A stretch of 64,000 bases of DNA. Origin: Pieris napi. Its lineage: Eukaryota > Arthropoda > Insecta > Lepidoptera > Pieridae. The DNA lies in assembly GCF_905475465.1 (NCBI RefSeq), contig NC_062251.1, positions 1,047,001 to 1,111,000 of the forward strand, written 5' to 3'. The position numbers and the translations under genes are program-made. The notes under the pieces are model-generated. The model ran no database searches and had not been told where the DNA came from. It saw nothing but the letters and a program-made list of their open reading frames with translations. Numbering within the stretch: position 1 is the stretch's first letter; every line of letters begins with the position of its first letter. Below are positions 1 to 9,178 of this stretch, in pieces.

Positions 1-115
1 CACCCTCTGTCTTCTTTGCCGATGAGTAGGGATGTCAAATTCAAATTTAATGACGTGGAATAAGTGATACCTGTATCTTATATTTCATAATAAACATATT
101 TTAATTATTTATTTA
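1..115. repeat. Interspersed repeat arm, cut by the window edge
   Basis: About 115 bases, including CACCCTCTGTCTTCTTTGCC and ACGTGGAATAAGTGATACCT, recur in reverse complement at 25645-25759 with a few differences. No coding content or terminal structure is visible, so the class is unknown. Confidence 0.7.
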
Positions 116-340
116 AACTTTTTATTGAATTTTGATATTTTTGATTCATTTAAAAAGTCAGTGACTTTGACTGTGCTTAGACAGATCATAGAGTTCATGA
201 CCCTTGAGCCTGGAGAGGGTCTTGTCTAGAAATGATTTTATTGAAATCACGTAGCTTTTTAGTAGATTCAAAGTTATGGGTGACGCCTCTTAACTAATTA
301 AATACTTGCTTGCTTGCATATTCAAAATCATTAATTCATT
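116..340. other. AT-rich spacer, nothing recognised
   Basis: No open frame, repeat match or structured site is apparent here, only a short TTGC iteration near 305. It may be the remainder of the repeat starting at position 1. Confidence 0.4.
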
Positions 341-542
341 AAGGTACACTTATGAACGTCAATAAAGAAATACATATTAAATGCTTCTAATTTTACATTT
401 AGGGCCAGTTCTCAAATCATGGTCGTAGAGCGGAGAAGAACTGGCAATAAACTCTCCGCTACTCTTTTTTTATAGCCAACATTTTTTGTTTTACATAATG
501 TTTGTAAGGAGCTGAAACCATTACATCATGTTCCACATCTAC
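341..542 (-). mobile_element. LINE-A 3' tail
   Basis: Reverse complement of the tail GATTAAAAAGAGTGGCGG..GAACTGGCAGTAAATG seen at 20447, 43577 and 46395. It also includes the upstream stretch with the GGAACATG..GTAATGGTT block. This is a 5'-truncated, 3'-UTR-only copy of a non-LTR retrotransposon; no reverse transcriptase coding remains. Confidence 0.75.
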
Positions 543-544
543 TA

Positions 545-765
545 TATAAAAATAAGTCGGGTTTTCCTTCCTGACGCTATAACTCCAGAACGCACGAACC
601 GATTTCCACGGTTTTGCATTAGTTGGAAAGGTCTCGGGCTCCGTGAAGTTTATAGCAAAGAAAATTCAGGAAAAATTTCAACAGAAAAGCGGGATCACCA
701 AACGAAATGTTACATAAAACGAAGCCACCTGGTGGCGAAACGGAGTTCGCCGAGTTTGCTAGTGA
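545..765. repeat. TAG-type repeat (inverted, head at 765)
   Basis: The right end, GAGTTCGCCGAGTTTGCTAG, is the reverse complement of the CTAGCWGACC..GGCGAACTCCG head found on several repeats in the window. The body carries the usual AACGCACGAACCGATTTC block. It has no protein-coding capacity. Confidence 0.55.
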
Positions 766-952
766 CGAATATAATAATAATAATAGCGTTTTAATTCAGA
801 TACTTTTACACTTAAACAAATTTATATTACCATCTCATCTATTTAAATATCTATTTGCCTTTCTGTCGCAAAGGCCAGCTCCAAAACCCCACCTCTGTAT
901 GCACTGATTCCTTAATCTGGTATATCTGTTAACGTAAAATTGTAAAAACCGT

Positions 953-1413
953 TAGATTGTAATCTATCTCGCGAGATTGTGAACTGTCGAAAGATTGTGA
1001 ACCTCAGCGAACTGCTTACAATTTAACGTATTATTATTCGGTAGATTGTAATCTATCTCGCGAGATTATAAACTGTCGAAAGATTGTGAACCTCAGCGTA
1101 CTGCTTACAATTTAACGTATTATTATTCGGTAGATTGTTATCTATCTCGCGAGATTATAAACTGTCGAAAGATTGTGAACCTCAGCGTACTGCTTACAAT
1201 TTAACGTATTATTATTCGGTAGATTGTAATCTATCTCGCGAGATTATAAACTGTCGAAAGATTGTGAACCTCAGCGTACTGCTTACAATTTAACGTATTA
1301 TTATTCGGTAGATTGTAATCTATCTCGCGAGATTATAAACTGTCGAAAGATTGTGAACCTCAGCGTACTGCTTACAATTTAACGTATTATTATTCGGTAG
1401 ATTGTAATCTATC
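953..1413. repeat. 89-bp tandem repeat inside FB-1 left arm
   Basis: Units start at 953, 1042, 1131, 1220 and 1309, with a partial sixth at 1398. Each has TAGATTGTAATCTATC, CTCGCGAGATT, GTCGAAAGATTGTGAACCTC and TTTAACGTATTATTATTCGG. Spacing is exactly 89 and the units differ by only one or two bases, so the expansion is recent. Confidence 0.95.
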
Positions 1414-1615
1414 GAAGTGAAACCGTCAAATTGTGGATCGCATCTCGCGCGCTGATTGGTTGAACGGTTGTTAATGCGCCAGAGCTGTCCAATAAATGTA
1501 TTATTATTCGGTTAGGTTAGGTTAGTATATTAATATTTTTTAATAACATAATTGATGTCAAACTTCACGTTTCAATTACTATACTTCACGATTCCGAAAA
1601 TTTTAAAATAATCTT

Positions 1616-1846
1616 GATTATTTTTCCGACCCAAATATCGGCCAATAGAATTGCACCATTCGACGTCACGTGGTACAACCTACATGGTATTATACTGATA
1701 ATTTTTTCTGAAAATTTTCTCTGGTCGTTGCTTCAAGAAAAGTATTAAGTAGTTGTTTTATTCATTATGAAATTCTTATTTGTTAACTGTACATTTCGTC
1801 TCATGGTGCAATTCTATTGGCCGACATTTGGGTCGGAAAAATAATC
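1616..1846. mobile_element. MITE-CCG, copy 1
   Basis: A 231-bp element with terminal inverted repeats of about 44 bp. The left end is GATTATTTTTCCGACCCAAA, and the right end is its reverse complement with one mismatch within the arm. It is non-coding. A second copy of the same length is at 31320-31550. Here it sits inside FB-1. Confidence 0.85.
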
Positions 1847-1849
1847 CCC

Positions 1850-2005
1850 CGAATACCACACGAGCTTCAAAATTATCGGGCATTTCCCTCAAGGTTCCCT
1901 GCAAACAAATATAGTCGTCATGACGACTATAAGTCGACTATATTAATTGTTTGCAACGAACCTATCGGGAAATATCCGATAATTTTGAAGCTCTTGTGGT
2001 ATTAT
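1850..2005. repeat. Nested palindrome in FB-1 interior
   Basis: Left arm AATACCACACGAGCTTCAAA.. pairs with right arm ..TTTTGAAGCTCTTGTGGTAT. The centre is a perfect palindrome, ATAGTCGTCATGACGACTAT, at about 1911-1930. It is probably another short foldback or MITE inserted next to MITE-CCG. Confidence 0.7.
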
Positions 2006-2576
2006 AAGTGAAAAATTATTGAAAATTTTCTTTCATTTCATTTCCGACACTAACTTAGTTATCATTCAAACTTCTTTGGTCAATCACAGATTAATTTTAC
2101 TTCCCAACAATTTCATATAACTAATTCTACTTTCAACACGACATCAATTTACATTCATCAAAACAATCAAGTTACATGCGACAACAAACGAATTAACAAA
2201 CAAATATGGTGGCGGGCATATTCCGTTCAACCAATCAGCGTGGAGGTGCGATCCGTTTCACAATTTGACGGTTTCACTTCGATAGATTACAATCTACCGA
2301 ATAATAATACGTTAAATTGTAAGCAGTTCGTTGAGGTTCACAATCTTTCGACAGTTTACAATCTCGCGAGATAGATTACAATCTAACGGTGTTTACAATT
2401 TTACGGTGACATATCCCTCTCATTCTTCCTCTTTCGTTATTGTACCTTGGGTACCAGTTAAATACTTGCTCCACTTCTGTTTCTCTTGCCATGTGGGCAC
2501 CACATTTCCACTTAAGTTTATTTATTTTGATTGTAACATCTGCTTAGTAATTCTAAATGATGCTGTTTTTAAAATG

Positions 2577-3015
2577 GTGACTTTCACCAGTATAATACGC
2601 GAAATAGAACTAATTTGAGTGTACGACCAACCAGGCTCCAAAAGATAAACCACTCCTTATATGGAAATTGTATTCGTTTTTACAACAAACTCCCAAGCCA
2701 AATTAGAGAATTATCACTAAATAAATTCAAAGCCCTCGCTAAACGGAAATTAATCAGTAAAGCGTTTTATAAATTCGAGGAATACTTAAATGATCCTAAT
2801 CCTTGGGATTGATTTGCTCCAGTTCAAACAATTTGTATGACAATACTTGGCGATTAAAAAGAGTGGCGGAAAGTTTCTTGCCAGTTCTTCTTACCCGCTC
2901 TACGCCCTTGACTTGCGAACTGGTAGTAAATGTAAATTTACAATTAATTTAACTTGACAATTCAAAAGTGAACTTGGTTACCCACTTGAATAAAGATATT
3001 TTGAGTTTTTGATGT
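2577..3015 (+). pseudogene. LINE-B reverse transcriptase C-terminus plus 3' UTR
   Basis: From 2589 the frame reads HQYNTRNRTNL and continues without a stop to EEYLNDPNPWD at 2812. It includes the motif CIRFYNKLPSQIREL, the usual C-terminal block of non-LTR retrotransposon polyproteins. The 3' UTR follows (GAGTGGCGGAAAGTTTCTTG.., ending TTGAATAAAGATATTTTGAG). This is a 5'-truncated dead copy. A tail-only relative is at 57675-57855. Confidence 0.85.
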
Positions 3016-3029
3016 ATTCTTTATTTTAT

Positions 3030-3584
3030 ACTAGCTGACCTGGCTAACTTCGTTCCGCCCTAGAACCTTATATTGTATCGTTGTTACTTTAATTTAACTT
3101 ATTTTAGGATTTCATTAATGTTAAGTATTACATTAATACAACTTTTTTGCAAATACAGAAATGTTTTATTGCTTGCCATTGCGAAAGAAGAATGGCAGTT
3201 TTACACATTAGGCATCTTCTCTCTAGAGTCAATATGGCGATACTGCATGTTAAGCACTTTCTGATATCCAACATCTTTTGATCAGGATCAAAGCATGGTT
3301 ATGCATCTCCTCATTCACCTCAAGATCGGAATTTCTTGAACTGACACGAATTCGACGTAAAATGATGCGTATTTTTGTCAACAGATGGCACCATATGGTT
3401 TTTGCATTCGTAAATTAATTAATTTATTTATTGTTATTCGATAACTTATCCGATATTTTATTGCTTATTCTGCTATTCGGGACGGAAACAAATCCAACAA
3501 ATCAAAAACCATGGCAATCGGTCCAGCCGTTCTCGAGTTATAAGTGTTGTAACAAACACGACTTTCTTTTATATATATAGATAT
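3030..3584. repeat. TAG-type repeat
   Basis: Begins ACTAGCTGACCTGGCTAACT and ends with GTCCAGCCGTTCTCGAGTTA..TATATATATAGAT. The same head and tail pattern recurs at 34553 and 47503. No protein is encoded. Confidence 0.65.
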
Positions 3585-3719
3585 TCTTCTCTTAACTATC
3601 ACCTTTCCATAAATTTTGACACACTTGAAGCTTTGTGTGTGCTTTTGGGAAGCTTGTTGGGAAACGCCGTGTCAGCGTGACGGCCTTCAAGTGCTTTATT
3701 GATTCATATAGATTACACA

Positions 3720-3893
3720 GTGACTATCATCCATGGGGTCGATGGCTGTTCATCAATGGACTTTTATGGAAGGAAAATATGGTGAGAAAACCGCAAACCC
3801 AAAACAGTCGACGGCGTCTGTCAGGCACCAATCACCTACAATATACAGAAATCTGACACCTAGACCAAAAAAGATAGCGCCATTGCTATTATT
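3720..3893 (+). mobile_element. SINE-B, decayed
   Basis: Contains the family blocks ATCAATGGACTTTTATGG, GAAGGAAAATATGGTGAG, CAGTCGACGGCGTCTGTCAG and GACACCTAGACCAAAAAAG. The tRNA-like head is badly eroded. It ends directly against a second SINE-B in the opposite direction. Confidence 0.65.
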
Positions 3894-3894
3894 A

Positions 3895-4170
3895 TTAAAT
3901 CAATGGCGCTACAACCTCTTTAGGTCTTGGCCTCAGATTTCTGAATCTGTTTCATGATCAATTTTTAAATCTAATAGGCAAGTAGGTGATCAGCCTCCAG
4001 TGCCTGACATACGCCGTCGACTATTTGGGTCTAAGACATGTCGGTTTCCTCACGATGTTTTCCTTTACCGTTTGAGCAAATGTTAAATACGCACATAGAA
4101 AGAAAGTCCATGCACAGCCGGGGATCGAACCTACGACCTCAGATATGAGAAGCACGCTTCTCATCTAAAA
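3895..4170 (-). mobile_element. SINE-B
   Basis: On the minus strand it has the pol III B-box-like block GGTTCGATCCCCGGCTGTGC and the body with GGCACTGGAGGCTGATCACC. The tail AGACCTAAAGAGGTTGTAG abuts the tail of the SINE-B at 3720-3893, giving a tail-to-tail pair. Confidence 0.8.
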
Positions 4171-4306
4171 AGGTGGGAGCTTGTAGTTTATTGTTTATCA
4201 GAATGCCAAATCATAAAATGACTGCTTCACGACTGATTTGAGAGCGACCGCCGATGCGAAAACCGCTGTGTGAGTTCGAAAAGTGAGTTACAGAATCGCA
4301 GGGCAG
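4170..4306. mobile_element. FB-2 palindrome, right half only
   Basis: Starts AAAGGTGGGAGCTTGTAG and ends GAGTTACAGAATCGCAGGGC, equal to the centre plus right arm of the full palindromes at 10514 and 58142. It lies 98 bp downstream of exon E5 in the direction of the gene. Confidence 0.8.
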
Positions 4307-4403
4307 TAATATAGTCCAGAAGAGCTTTTTTAACATTTAATTATCTAAGCATCCGCAGTATACATTGTAAATACAGCTATAAAACTCTACTATTTTCTCT
4401 TAC

Positions 4404-4577
4404 CTAAGCTCACGTAAGAAGGCACCAAAGAAGGGTATCAGTCGACACTCAGGCATTGCCAACGCTCGGCTGAGGGCTCTCTCGTACTCTGCTGACAGCA
4501 GCGCAGCAGAGAGGAAATCCAGAGCTGGTATTGGCTCGTCTGATATGATGAGCCAGAATGGTTTCAGCTTATGGGAC
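4404..4577 (-). CDS. PLCE1-like: PLC-epsilon-like gene, exon E5 (RasGEF domain, C-terminal part)
   Basis: A 174-nt exon with acceptor TTTAAATTTCAG before 4577 and donor GTAAGAG after 4404. It starts with the last base of a split codon and ends with two bases of the next (phase 2 both sides). It encodes 57 residues: SHKLKPFWLIISDEP, then LLSAEYERALSRALAMP, then CRLIPFFGAFLREL. In RasGEF (CDC25) domains these correspond to the helices after the catalytic hairpin and the P-F-x-G-x-F-L-x-x-L block. Phospholipase C epsilon uses this domain to activate Rap/Ras GTPases at membranes while its C-terminal half cleaves PIP2. It joins E4 in frame (GLK-SHKLKPFW). The next exon is not within the window. 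The family call rests on my recall of PLCE sequence order; another RasGEF protein is less likely but not excluded. Confidence 0.88.
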
Positions 4578-4939
4578 CTGAAATTTAAATTATCGTTAAG
4601 TTCAGTAGTGGTTGGAGAGATGTTCAAATACGAAATTGGATTAAAAAAAAAAATTATTTAATAATTAATTATTTATGTGAGACACTGTAGTTGATATAAA
4701 TTTAATAATGATATGATATGTACGATACAAATAATATAAGAACTGACCAATTTATATGACTAATAATGTAAAATGTAAAATTCCTTTAAAGACAAATTTG
4801 CGCGCCATTGTGTGGCAGAATATGCGAACTGACGATTGTACCACCTTACACATTTTTGTACCATATATTATATATTGTATTCTTGCAATAGAATGGTTAT
4901 TTGTATCGTACATATCATATGGTATTCAATTTATATCAA
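4578..4939. other. Intron segment, AT-rich
   Basis: The acceptor side of exon E5 carries a pyrimidine-poor tract ending TTTCAG. The rest (4640-4939) is A/T-rich sequence in which I see no element boundary or coding signal. Confidence 0.5.
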
Positions 4940-5155
4940 CTACAGTCTCTCACGCAAATAATCATTAATTGAATTATAAATTTTTTCCAAAAGTAATACA
5001 CCAAGTCGCTTTTTAAAGACTCTAGTCGGAAGATCTTTTAATTCTTTTGCTAATTTATTGTAAACTTTAATTGCCATACAAAAGGTGTTTTTACGAAACA
5101 GTTCCAGATTGATTTTTGGCACAGCCAATTTCTCCCCATGTCTACTTCTTAATTC
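4940..5155 (-). pseudogene. LINE-C reverse transcriptase C-terminus
   Basis: Open from about 5155. It reads RHGEKLAVPKINLELFRKN, then MAIKVYNKLAKELKDLP, and ends INDYLRERL at 4943. This is the C-terminal block of a non-LTR element different from LINE-B. A shorter relative with AIKVYNNLPKILKDLP is at 36780-36955. Confidence 0.8.
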
Positions 5156-5164
5156 GACTTAAAA

Positions 5165-5235
5165 ATATGTATTTTTCTGTAAATAACTTTATTGATATAG
5201 GTAAACAAGTACACTTATGAACGTCAAGAGAAAAG
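5165..5235 (-). mobile_element. LINE 3'-tail scrap
   Basis: Contains GTAAACAAGTACACTTATGA and ACGTCAA, matching the reverse complement of the LINE-A/LINE-B 3' ends at 341 and 57675. It probably belongs to the LINE-C coding scrap just upstream on the minus strand. Confidence 0.55.
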
Positions 5236-5251
5236 ATGTTAATTTTTTTTT

Positions 5252-5492
5252 GACAATTCACACCAATTGACTGAGTCCCATGCTAAGCTGCTGAAGCTTG
5301 TGTTATGGGTACTAGGCAACGGATATACATACATATTATAGATAGATAGACATATAAATACATATATAAACACCCAAGACCTAAGCACAACACCAAATGC
5401 TCATCACATCGATGTTCGTCTCAGCCGGGGATCGAACCCGGGACCCATGGATTCGCAGTCAGGGGTACTAACCACTAGACCAATGAGTCGTC
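5252..5492 (-). mobile_element. SINE-A
   Basis: On the minus strand it has head TTGGTCTAGTGGTTAG (A-box-like) and GGTTCGATCCCCGGCTGAG (B-box). The body is CATCGATGTGATGAGCATTT, followed by a (TCTA)n stretch, then tail TCAATTGGTGTGAATTGTC and a poly-A-like run. This is a tRNA-derived SINE, transcribed by pol III if active. Confidence 0.88.
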
Positions 5493-5626
5493 GATTGATT
5501 CTAAATTTACATTTACTCTATATTATACACACATATACCATTACTATACATTTACTATGTATTAATGGTATGTGCGGATAGAGAATTGTCAAGAGGTTTG
5601 ACGACGCAGCATTTAGTTATGTTGAT

Positions 5627-5944
5627 GTCAACGTAAAATTGTAAAAACCGTTAGATTGTAATCTATCTCGCGAGATTATAAACTGTCGAAAGATTGTGAA
5701 CCTCAGCTTACTGCTTACAATTTAACGTATTATTATTCGGTAGATTGTACTACACTAACTTAGTTATCATTCAAACTTCTTTGGTCAATTACAGATTAAT
5801 TTTACTTTCCAACAATTTCTTATAACTACCGAATAATAATACGTTAAATTGTAAGCAGTTCGTTGAGGTTCACAATCTTTCGACAGTTTATAATCTCGCG
5901 AAATAGATTACAATCTAACGGTTTTTACAATTTTACGTTGACAT
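5627..5944. mobile_element. FB-1, short deletion derivative
   Basis: Ends TGTCAACGTAAAATTG and CAATTTTACGTTGACA are perfect inverted repeats. Each arm holds one 89-bp-type unit. The 70-bp centre matches 2049-2115 of the large FB-1. Only a single unit per arm is present here. Confidence 0.88.
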
Positions 5945-6334
5945 TTGATATAACAAAAGTATTGTAGGTACACACAGCGCGTTTTATCGAGTATAAGTGA
6001 CAGTGACAGCTGTCACCTGTCAAATTGACACCGTGCCTGAAGGCCGTCAACAATTTGTGAAACATCTTGACAGTTTCCGCACAGACTAATAATATTAAAC
6101 TACGTAAAATAGTGGCATCAGCGTGCGACTTTTATCAACGAGGTCGTAGGTTCCAATACGGGTAGTACCAATGCACTTTTTGTGCAATTCTTTAAATGCG
6201 CACAAATTTAAGGACAAAATCGTGAGGAAACATATATGTATGTGTATATTTATTTATTAAGGAATGACACACATGTGATGACAGCACAAAATTAATAAAT
6301 TAGGAGAATGACGAACAAACCAGTAGCTATAAAA
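5945..6334. other. Spacer with SINE-B remnant
   Basis: 5945-6110 shows no element, though it contains the short palindrome GACAGCTGTC. At 6112-6232 (plus strand), CAGCGTGCGACTTTTATC, GGTCGTAGGTTCCAATAC and TCGTGAGGAAACAT are a decayed SINE-B without its 3' half. Confidence 0.55.
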
Positions 6335-6965
6335 AAAACTTGTTGTGTAACTCCGTTACGCGCCATCTTTTGAAGTGAAACTTCTTTATCGGGGTTGGAA
6401 AAAAATTTAGTGTAACATTTTTTCGTTACGCGTCACATTTTTCCGTTACGCGCCATCTTTTGAAGTAAAACTTCTTTATCGGGGTTGGAAAAAAATGTAG
6501 TGTAACATTTTTTCGTTACGCGTCACATTTTTCCGTTACGCGCCATCTTTTGAAGTGAAACTTCTTTATCGGCGTTGGAAAAAATTTACACGCATTTGTC
6601 ACATTTTTCGGTTAGGCGCCATCTTTTTCTTGTCCCTACCACGGTTGATCCGAATAGATTCGAAGCCATTAGTAACAAAAATTTAAAATAACGATAACAA
6701 TGATAGTAATATTAATAATTCTATTACAATTAATGAAATTCTGTAATAATCTTAGTACTACATAGTATTACAGTAATAAGTTAAAATGAAATATTTGTAT
6801 TCATGTCTATGATAATAAAAGCCTTTTGTTAAACTTTATCTAATATAACTTTATTTAACCAATTTTTGTAAAGTTGCATATAGTAGATCATTTTTCGAAA
6901 AATAAGGTCATAAAGAAGTTTCACTTCTTACGTGTGTATACCTAGTACACGCACACATTTTTTAA
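6335..6965 (-). mobile_element. GA3 element with triplicated end
   Basis: Tip GAAGTGAAACTTCTTTATCG is near 6375 and tip GAAGTTTCACTTCTTACG near 6920. The outer block GTACACGCACACATTTTTT ends at 6965. The interior is AT-rich and includes TTAATGAAATTCTGTAATAA. The left end is tandemly repeated with a 90-bp period (CCGTTACGCGCCATC at 6353, 6443, 6533). Other copies: 23065, 32556, 45929, 63700. Non-coding. Confidence 0.8.
6353..6622. repeat. 90-bp tandem repeat in GA3 terminus
   Basis: About three units, each with GTTACGCGCCATCTTTTGAA and GTAACATTTTTTCGTTACGC. Each unit also carries one GAAGTGAAACTTC tip, so the element end itself has been multiplied. Confidence 0.9.
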
Positions 6966-7164
6966 ATGTAAATCGACTTTAAAACTTTTCAGCTGACGCC
7001 ATTACTGTGTAAGGAATGACGTTTCAAAGGACTTATCTTTAGAATATCTTCAACATAGAGGCAAAGTAATTGACATCTCATGTTACAAATGGCGGACGCG
7101 TGCGAAAGCCTTTAGTTTTGTCTGAGATAAATCTTATAATGTTCGAGATATCGTCTACATTATC

Positions 7165-7412
7165 GAATACCTATATAAAATTCTCGTGTCACAATGTTTT
7201 TTCCTCCGAAACGGCTCGACCGATTCTTATGAAATTTTTATGCATATTCAGTAAGTCTGAGAATCGGCTACCATCTTTCAACCCCCTAAGTGTTAAGGGG
7301 TGACCATCCCAAAAAAAATGTTTTTATTTTTTTATGATACAGCATACAAAATTACATACAACCCTTAATTTTCATCCTCTACGATCAACCCTTATTTTAT
7401 ATTTGTTATTTA
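7165..7412 (-). repeat. TAG-type repeat fragment
   Basis: Contains CTCCGAAACGGCTCGACCGA, TCTGAGAATCGGCTACC, CCCCTAAGTGTTAAGGGGTG and ACGATCAACCCTTATTTT. These are the reverse complement of the blocks at 14150-14380 and 62395-62625. Non-coding. Confidence 0.7.
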
Positions 7413-7507
7413 AAATCTTATGACTTGAACTCTGAGGTTTAAATAGAGAAAAATTCACAGAAAAACCTAAAAAGCTTTCATTCCGGAAAACCGAATAGTC
7501 TCTGGGA

Positions 7508-7553
7508 AAATCGATGAATAAAAAAAATCGATTATTTTTATTCATCGATTTTT
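7508..7553. repeat. Short perfect hairpin
   Basis: Arms AAAATCGATGAATAAAAA and TTTTTATTCATCGATTTTT are separated by about ten bases. There is no neighbouring gene it could obviously terminate. Confidence 0.8.
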
Positions 7554-8112
7554 CATGCTAAAAAACAATCGATTAATTTACCGAGAATGTCACATCTCTT
7601 ATAACCAATAGAAAAGTAGAAAATGGCGGATTGTTTACAAAGTTCAATACATTTCACAAAACTTAATTTTTTTTTTAAATAGTTAGACGCATTTCCGGCA
7701 GCAAAAATCACTTGGAGGTGTTCCAATCAAGGTGCCCCAAGACTCCTGCATAATCAGCATCATCAGATTCGGGAGACCGATTTTAAGATCGTTACCAAGT
7801 ATCAAATTAAAACTAACTAATTACACGATGTTCATCTTGCAGACGAGTCTACCAATAGTTTTCTACATACAGTGTTCTTCGGATATCCTCTTCATCAGAT
7901 TTGCTGTCACGCCACCTGCAAGTAGTTTCCGCCGGCCTACAGTCTACACAGCTGAAGGCCGAAAGAAACCCCTACAGGAGACGTGTATGCTGCTTCTCTC
8001 TTCTTCTCTTCTTATTTCGGTGTGCCGTAAGTGATAGAGAATTATAAAGACATCTTTACAATTTATAATAAAAATACATTTAACGATATCACATATTCTA
8101 AATATATACATT
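7554..8112. other. Unclassified stretch with a GC-richer block
   Basis: 7690-8040 is markedly less AT-rich than its surroundings and holds an open plus-strand frame with TPPASSFRRPTVYTAEGRKK. I do not recognise a family. The frame opens with a plausible AG site, but the strand is opposite to the host gene, so an old retroelement scrap is more likely than an exon. Confidence 0.35.
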
Positions 8113-8113
8113 T

Positions 8114-8322
8114 TGACGACTCATTGGTCTAGTGGTTAGTACCCCTGACTGCGAATCCATGGGTCCCGGGTTCGATCCCCAGCTGAGACGAACATCGATG
8201 TGTTGAGCATTTGGTGTTGTGCTTAGGTCTTGGGTGTTTAAATATGTATTTATATGTCTATCTATCTATAATATGTATGTATATCCGTTGCCTAGTACCC
8301 ATAACACAAGCTTCACCAGCTT
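8114..8322 (+). mobile_element. SINE-A, 3'-truncated
   Basis: Complete head CTCATTGGTCTAGTGGTTAG, B-box GGTTCGATCCCCAGCTGAG and body to CACAAGCTTCACCAGCTT. The usual AGCATGGGACTAGG tail is missing, replaced directly by LINE-D tail sequence. Confidence 0.88.
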
Positions 8323-8600
8323 ATTTATTTACACTTCGTTGCAAAAAAAAAATAATGAAACACAATACAAAAAAATTATAAGGCATGCAACCGGCGGCCT
8401 TATCGCTAATAAGCGATCTCTTCCAGGCAACCCTAGTTAAAGAGAAAAACTAAAAAAAAAATAAACATGATGCGTGCGAGAAGTGCAGAACCAAATGTTA
8501 TATAAAAAATATATATATTATATATATAGTACCTTAATCTAAAGTAATACAAAAAAAATATTAATAACAGACTAAAAACTTAAAAGCTAAAGCATTCTGT
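8322..8600 (-). mobile_element. LINE-D 3' tail
   Basis: ATTTATTTACACTTCGTTGC, then CGGCGGCCTTATCGCTAATA and AGCGATCTCTTCCAGGCAAC. The same order occurs at 36957-37075, where the coding end of LINE-D is also kept. Only the UTR is present here. Confidence 0.7.
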
Positions 8601-8602
8601 AA

Positions 8603-8742
8603 AGGTGGGAGCTTGTAGTTTATTGTTTATTAGAATGCCAAATCATAAAATGACTACTTCACGACTGATTTGAGAGCGACCGCCGATGCGAAAACCGCTG
8701 TGTGAGTTCGAAAAGTGAGTTACAGAATCGCAGGGCTGATAC
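8603..8742. mobile_element. FB-2, right half
   Basis: GGTGGGAGCTTGTAGTTTAT to TTACAGAATCGCAGGGCT, colinear with 4170-4306. It lies 174 bp from exon E4 and is inverted relative to the left arm of the FB-2 at 9179. Confidence 0.85.
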
Positions 8743-8915
8743 TTATAACAAATTAAAATGATTATTTTTGGCGCCATCTTATGAAAAAATTAACAATGTT
8801 ATTCACTGAGAAATTATCAACAAATATATTATATGTAAGGAAAATCAAAAGGGTATTTCCGGATCCAGTATTCTGGAAAGAATGGAAGAGAATTTAACAA
8901 AAGAAGATAACGTAC

Positions 8916-9061
8916 TTTAAACCAGCCACGATCTCCATGGCTCCGTTGAAGTTTCCGATGTTCCAGCAGGTCAGAGCCACGCGTAGGATGCAGGCGAGAG
9001 CTTCTTTTCTCTCCTCTGTTGAGCCCTGGTTGAGGACCAGATCTGTCACCCAGGCAGACAC
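8916..9061 (-). CDS. PLCE1-like: PLC-epsilon-like gene, exon E4 (RasGEF domain core)
   Basis: A 146-nt exon with acceptor TTCTTTTCAG before 9061 and donor GTACGTTATC after 8916. It starts at phase 0 and ends two bases into a lysine codon completed by E5. It encodes VSAWVTDLVLNQGS, EERKEALACILRVALTCW and NIGNFNGAMEIVAGL. W-V-T, the long helix, and N-F-N..EIVAGL are the most diagnostic RasGEF segment (consensus W-x-x..I-x-x-A..L-x-N-F-N..I-x-x-G-L). This segment contacts the GTPase switch regions in RasGEF structures. E4 joins E3 (FNE-VSAWVT), an order also seen in phospholipase C epsilon. The exon is GC-rich against its introns. Confidence 0.92.
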
Positions 9062-9178
9062 CTGAAAAGAACGACAATGATTGAATGTTTTTATATATCT
9101 TTAATCCGATTCCCATATCACCCTCCAATGCCATGTATGGAATGTACGTAAAAAAAGTGTGTGCGTACAAACACATGT

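Larger units (their letters stand above)
929..2410. mobile_element. FB-1 foldback element with expanded left arm
   Basis: The ends are inverted: AACGTAAAATTGTAAAAACC at 931 versus GTTTACAATTTTACGGTGAC ending at 2410. Each arm continues with TAGATTGTAATCTATCTCGC..CAGCG..TTTAACGTATTATTATTCG. The left arm repeats this unit five times, while the right arm has it once. The middle holds a 231-bp MITE (1616-1846) and a palindrome (1850-2005). A direct repeat ATATC flanks the ends and may be the target duplication. A short relative lies at 5627-5944. The architecture matches foldback-type DNA transposons; no transposase is visible. Confidence 0.8.

Noticed and set aside
953..1413. CRISPR-like regular repeats
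   Set aside because: The 89-bp units are directly adjacent with no variable spacers, in an insect foldback element.
1511..1526. Three TTAGG units, the insect telomere repeat
   Set aside because: Only about 15 bases inside a foldback element, with no longer tract nearby; chance or a common short word, not a telomere remnant.
7732..8034. Possible plus-strand exon with TPPASSFRRPTVYTAEG
   Set aside because: Opposite strand to the host gene, no donor at the end of the frame, and no recognised domain; more likely an old repeat.
8114..8190. tRNA-gene-like sequence with A and B boxes (and the same at other SINE heads)
   Set aside because: The cloverleaf is not completed and the sequence always continues into the SINE body, so these are SINE heads, not tRNA genes.
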